Positions 60,451-64,000 of a stretch of DNA of 64,000 bases are shown here, in pieces. The stretch comes from Curtobacterium sp. MCBA15_009 (GTDB lineage: Bacteria > Actinomycetota > Actinomycetes > Actinomycetales > Microbacteriaceae), in assembly GCF_001864895.1 (NCBI RefSeq), contig NZ_MJGO01000038.1, positions 91,840 to 155,839 on the forward strand. Direction: 5' to 3'. The notes beneath the pieces are model-generated. The model was not told where the DNA came from and did not search any database. It worked only from the letters and a program-made list of their open reading frames with translations. A program made the translations under genes and the position numbers. Each line of letters begins with the position of its first letter. The first letter of the stretch is position 1.

Positions 60451-61637
60451 CCGCGCAGCAGCCCGCACCGCAGCAGACCCTGATCGTCGGCATCCACGAC
60501 ATCGCCGTCGCGACCGGGCACCACGTGCTCGACCTCGACGACCTCGCCGCGACGACCGGCGTCGACCCCGCGAAGTACCACGTCGGCATCGGGCAGGACG
60601 CCTTCAGCGTGCCCGCCCCGGACGAGGACATCGTCACGATGGGCGCCGCGGCCGCGAAGGAGATCGTCGACCGCCACGGGGTGCAGGGCATCCGCACCGT
60701 GCTGTTCGCCACGGAGTCCGGCGTCGACCAGTCGAAGGCCGCCGGGGTCTTCGTGCACGGCCTGCTCGGCCTGCCGCAGAACGTCCGCGTCGTCGAGCTG
60801 AAGCAGGCCTGCTACGGCGGGACCGCCGCCGTGCAGCTCGCCCTCGGCATCGTCGCCCGGTCGCCGCACGAGCGCGTGCTCGTCATCGCGGCCGACGTGG
60901 CGCGGTACGACGTCGACACCGCCGCCGAGCCGACCCAGGGTGCCGGCGCCGCCGCGATCCTGGTGTCCGCCGACCCGGACCTCGTCGAGCTCGAGCCGGC
61001 CGCCGGTGTCTTCACCGCCGACGTCGACGACTTCTGGCGGCCGAACGACCGGTCGACCGCGCTCGTGGACGGGCGCCTGTCGGTGAGCGCCTACGTCGAC
61101 GCGTTCGTCGGCGCGTGGGACGACCTGGCGGCGCAGGGCGGTCCGGCGTACCAGGACATCGCCCGCTTCGTGCACCACCAGCCGTTCACGAAGATGGCGC
61201 TCAAGGCGCACCGCAAGCTCACGCAGCACGTCGGCGTGCCGTTCGACGAGACCGAGCTCGCCCTCGGCTTCACGTACAACCGGCAGACGGGCAACACGTA
61301 CACGGCGTCGCTCTGGATCGGTCTCGCGGCACTGCTCGACCTGGACGACGACCTGGCCGGGGAGCGGATCGCGCTCTTCAGCTACGGGTCCGGCAGCGTC
61401 GGCGAGCTCATCACCGGCATCGTGCGCCCGTCGTACCGCGAGCACCGGCGCACCGGCCGCGTGCGGCAGCTGCTCGAGGCCCGCGTGCCGCTCACCGTCG
61501 ACGCCTACCGCGAGCTGCACGCCGCCGGGGCCGCCACCAGCGCGGACACCGAGCGGCCGCGGGTCACGGCGGCACCGTACCGGTTCGCCGGGGTGCGCGG
61601 CGGCGCACGGCACTACGAGGCCACCGCGACCGACTGA
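60447..61637 (+). CDS. mvaS: hydroxymethylglutaryl-CoA synthase
   Basis: 396 aa. Thiolase fold: ELKQACYGGTAAVQLA with the nucleophile Cys, FVHHQPFTKMALKAHRKL with catalytic His, and FATESGVDQSKA. Joins acetyl-CoA and acetoacetyl-CoA. ATG 60447 overlaps the mvaA stop (ATGA). Last gene of the operon. Confidence 0.93.
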   Translation: MTAQQPAPQQTLIVGIHDIAVATGHHVLDLDDLAATTGVDPAKYHVGIGQDAFSVPAPDEDIVTMGAAAAKEIVDRHGVQGIRTVLFATESGVDQSKAAGVFVHGLLGLPQNVRVVELKQACYGGTAAVQLALGIVARSPHERVLVIAADVARYDVDTAAEPTQGAGAAAILVSADPDLVELEPAAGVFTADVDDFWRPNDRSTALVDGRLSVSAYVDAFVGAWDDLAAQGGPAYQDIARFVHHQPFTKMALKAHRKLTQHVGVPFDETELALGFTYNRQTGNTYTASLWIGLAALLDLDDDLAGERIALFSYGSGSVGELITGIVRPSYREHRRTGRVRQLLEARVPLTVDAYRELHAAGAATSADTERPRVTAAPYRFAGVRGGARHYEATATD

Positions 61638-61713
61638 CGACGGCAGGGCCGACACCGCCCACTCGCTCCGTGCGCCCGCTGCCGCTATCCTGGGCGCGGA
61701 CGATGGAGGGGCG

Positions 61714-62181
61714 ATGGCAGAGCAGCTCGGCGCGGGTGACGTGGTCGCCACGCTGGTCGACTCGCTGCCCCGTGCCCCGCGGCTGACCGACGTGGTCGAC
61801 GGCGTCGGCCGCCTGGTCGGCAAGCCCACCCGCGTGGTGGACGTCGACGGACCGAGCTGGGGCCCGCTGACGGCCCTGGTGTCGCAGTTCGAGCACGAGA
61901 ACCTCGTCCTCGTGCCGGCCGGTGCCCCCGCGCTCTACCGGATGCACTGCGTCCTGCACGAGCTCGGGCACCTCGCCAACGGCGACACCGGCGCCCCGAC
62001 CACCTCGTCGATCGCCGCCTTCGCCTCCGGCGGGCACGTCTGCCGTCGGGCCCTCGACGGCGAGACCGGTCTGGTGAGCATCTCCGACGACGACGAGCAC
62101 TTCGCCGAGCGGTTCGCGTACGAGCTCGCGACCGTCCTGCTCGGCGGCGCCTCGGGTGCCGACGAGCGGGCCTACGGCTGA
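61714..62181 (+). CDS. ImmA/IrrE-like metallopeptidase
   Basis: 155 aa. Zinc motif VLHELGHLANG (HExxH) at about 85-92 and a third-ligand region DEHFAERFAYELAT downstream. Small soluble peptidase of the ImmA/IrrE type. GGAGGGGCG precedes ATG 61714. In TGATG overlap with a membrane gene; usual XRE regulator partner is not present. Confidence 0.8.
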   Translation: MAEQLGAGDVVATLVDSLPRAPRLTDVVDGVGRLVGKPTRVVDVDGPSWGPLTALVSQFEHENLVLVPAGAPALYRMHCVLHELGHLANGDTGAPTTSSIAAFASGGHVCRRALDGETGLVSISDDDEHFAERFAYELATVLLGGASGADERAYG

Positions 62182-63086
62182 TGACCCTGCTGTACGCCGC
62201 CGCCTTCTGGTGCGCGGCGCTGATCTTCCTCGCCCGCACCCCGTACGTGCTGCGCAACCCACGGGGCCGCGCCGCCTGGGGCGCGACCGGCGTCGGGGCG
62301 CTCGGGCTGCTGACCCTGGGCAGCGTCGTGCCGCAGCCCACGCTCGACGGGTTCCTCGGCGGCACGAACGTCATCTACCTGGTGCAGAACGTCTGCGCGA
62401 CCGCGGCGTTCTGGCTGATGCTCCGCGCGAGCACGTCCGACCTGCCGCGGCGCCCGCGCCTGGCGCACCCGCTGGCACTGCTGGCGATCGTCGTCGCGTT
62501 CACGGTGCCGTTCCTGCTGGTGCGCGACCGCGGCGGCACCGAGTTCCACTTCATCGTCGTCCAGATCCACCAGCCCGCGATGTGGGTCTGCGCATCGGTC
62601 TACCTGCTCGGCATCGCGGCGATCGCGGCGACGACGCTGCGGTACGGCGTGCTGCAGGACCGGGTCGCGCTCGTCGTGTTCCGCGTGGGACTCGCCCTCG
62701 TCGTGGTCGCCTGCCTCGACGAGGTCGCGTCGCTCGCCCTCGACCACTTCGAGGTCGGCCCGACGGCGTTGCGCGACGGGTTGCGGCTCGGGTTCGACCC
62801 GCCGTTCTACCTCGGCGTGGTGCTCATGGTGCTCGCGATGGCGTCGCTGACGTTCCGCCGCTGGGGCCGCGACGTGCGGTGCCGACGGCACAACCGACGG
62901 CTGCGGCGGATCACCCGTCGGCACGCCGTGCGCGCCGTCGAGCGCGGCGGTGACGCCCAGACCCGCACCTACGACCTCGTCATCGCGATCCGCGACGCCG
63001 AGGTGCAGGGCCGTGCGCTGGACGACGCCGAGCTCGCCCACGTCCGGTCGGCGGAGCGCACGCTGACCCGCAGTCTCGGCGGCTGA
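62181..63086 (+). CDS. seven-TM membrane protein, MAB_1171c/DUF6545-like
   Basis: 301 aa. Seven helices (about 3-20, 33-52, 60-80, 95-115, 135-155, 165-190, 210-230) and a 70-residue basic cytoplasmic tail (RRHNRRLRRITRRHAVR). Matches the 'MAB_1171c family putative transporter' that is paired with ImmA-like peptidases across actinobacteria. The pair may act in regulated proteolysis; no direct function known. Confidence 0.7.
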   Translation: MTLLYAAAFWCAALIFLARTPYVLRNPRGRAAWGATGVGALGLLTLGSVVPQPTLDGFLGGTNVIYLVQNVCATAAFWLMLRASTSDLPRRPRLAHPLALLAIVVAFTVPFLLVRDRGGTEFHFIVVQIHQPAMWVCASVYLLGIAAIAATTLRYGVLQDRVALVVFRVGLALVVVACLDEVASLALDHFEVGPTALRDGLRLGFDPPFYLGVVLMVLAMASLTFRRWGRDVRCRRHNRRLRRITRRHAVRAVERGGDAQTRTYDLVIAIRDAEVQGRALDDAELAHVRSAERTLTRSLGG

Positions 63087-63210
63087 GCGCCGCCCCCTGG
63101 CGGCCGCGCCCCACCCGGGGCCCGCCCGCGCCCGGCTCGGGTCCCGCCCGGGTCCCGCTCGGATCCTGCCCGTGTTCCGCCCGCACGGCTCCGAGGGAGT
63201 ACAAGGAGCC

Positions 63211-63606
63211 ATGGGCCAGCTCATCTACGACGGCGAACCGCTCGACCTCCGCATCGACGACCGCGCACTCACGCACCTGCAGATCGTCATCGTGAACATG
63301 CTGCGACGCGACCACCGCTTCGCGTTCTCGTGGCGCGACGACGTGGTGCACGGCGACGGGCGCAGCACGATCTGGCTGCACCCCCAGGTCAGCCTGCACT
63401 TCAAGTTCACCGGCAGTCGCACGCCGTCGATCAACCGCAGCTGGCTCGAGGACCTGTACGCGGCGGCCACCTCCGGCTCCGGCCTCGTGCTGACGCCGGA
63501 GCCGTCCGACACGAGCACCGCGGCGGACTCGGCGTGGTCGCGGGCGGTGGCGGCGGGTGACGCCGGCGACGCGTCGGACCACACGGCGGGGAACACCGGC
63601 GGGTAG
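63211..63606 (+). CDS. DUF7882-type small protein
   Basis: 131 aa. MGQLIYDGEPLDLRIDDRAL, THLQIVIVNMLRRDHRFAFSW and TIWLHPQVSLHFKFTG match the small Microbacteriaceae proteins often misnamed ATP-dependent DNA ligase; no ligase motif is present. Acidic disordered tail. AAGGAGCC before ATG 63211. Function unknown. Confidence 0.8.
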   Translation: MGQLIYDGEPLDLRIDDRALTHLQIVIVNMLRRDHRFAFSWRDDVVHGDGRSTIWLHPQVSLHFKFTGSRTPSINRSWLEDLYAAATSGSGLVLTPEPSDTSTAADSAWSRAVAAGDAGDASDHTAGNTGG

Positions 63607-63747
63607 CACGGACGCGGTTCCCGGTCAACGGGTACCGGATCCGGATCGGTCGACGTACGGTGACGTCACCGCGGTTCGCTGCCGTCCCAGTGCCGGCATC
63701 CAGGGAGTCGGTACGGGCACGATCCGCGGCAGGAGGGGACCCGAACA

Positions 63748-64000
63748 ATGAACACGAGGCGGTGTGCGCCCGGAGCCGACCAACCACCGGCAACCGCGCG
63801 ACGCACACGGTGGGAGTCCTGGATCAGGGGACTCGCCACCCGGCAGGCCGGGCTGCGACGCCCGGTCGACCGCCTCGGGATCACGGGCTCGTCGGCCGGA
63901 CCTCACCGGCCGATGCCCTCCGCGGGGACCACCTCGGCCGTCGGATTCGGGTTCCGCGGCCGGGGTGGCTCCCGCACGACCTCCGGGGCGGCTGCTCAGT
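63748..64000 (+). CDS. CDS cut by window end, unknown
   Basis: ATG 63748 follows a very strong AGGAGGGGACCCGAACA site and stays open to the last base (84 codons). The visible part is basic (MNTRRCAPGADQPP, TARRTRWESWIRGLATRQAG) then Gly/Ser/Arg-rich. No family recognised; the protein continues outside the window. Confidence 0.5.
   Translation, partial: MNTRRCAPGADQPPATARRTRWESWIRGLATRQAGLRRPVDRLGITGSSAGPHRPMPSAGTTSAVGFGFRGRGGSRTTSGAAAQ

Noticed and set aside
63211-63606. DNA ligase
   Set aside because: 131 aa with no KxDG nucleotidyltransferase motif; the name is a propagated error for this family.

Overview
The window is high-GC actinobacterial chromosome: dense genes, many GTG starts, many 1-14 nt gene overlaps, and -10 boxes of the form TAnnnT sitting 6-7 nt before start codons. 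A mevalonate operon, a DUF7882-type small protein, an OleBC fusion and a LAXTG sorting signal all fit the family Microbacteriaceae; a Curtobacterium-like genus is a guess. I see no rRNA, tRNA, insertion sequence, phage or CRISPR array.

Layout. 0-2.2 kb: ROK sugar kinase behind a secreted GH76 mannanase with a LacI-type operator. 2.4-9.6 kb: a 5-oxoproline regulon in two arms, GntR + DUF969/DUF979/DUF2891 and pxpABC, each arm carrying the same palindrome at its promoter; a GH16 enzyme and a small monooxygenase lie between. 9.7-14 kb: acidic micro-protein, GT4 glycosyltransferase, and a three-gene SDR/metallo-beta-lactamase/ketosynthase III operon that looks like a variant of the olefin pathway. 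14-26 kb: esterase, lipoprotein, two tandem PH-like membrane paralogues, YeiH exporter, ABC exporter, two-component system, peroxiredoxin, two MFS transporters. 26-30.3 kb: TetR divergent from MFS, Tat esterase with a leader ORF, a 166-bp tandem repeat, RimB/RimK-like pair. 30.4-38.8 kb: giant Ig-repeat LAXTG surface protein, then oleA-oleBC-oleD. 39-43.8 kb: GGCT-like membrane protein and an eight-gene Asp23/Gls24 envelope-stress operon. 44-48 kb: AraC regulator and csoR-copZ-copA. 48-56 kb: pgi, LysM lipoprotein, sugar MFS, ZIP transporter, quinone reductase, ohr/ohrR. 56.3-61.6 kb: mevalonate operon without idi. 61.7-64 kb: ImmA-like peptidase with a membrane partner, DUF7882 protein, and a gene cut by the window end.

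Themes. Lipid chemistry recurs: a complete olefin set, an ole-like set with a metallohydrolase, and the isoprenoid operon. Convergent gene ends are marked by long perfect hairpins, two of them identical 46-bp palindromes 4.2 kb apart. The most promising undescribed items are the SDR-MBL-KASIII operon, the 5-oxoproline regulon with its shared operator, the Gls24-LEA fusion inside the Asp23 operon, and the 166-bp hairpin repeat array.
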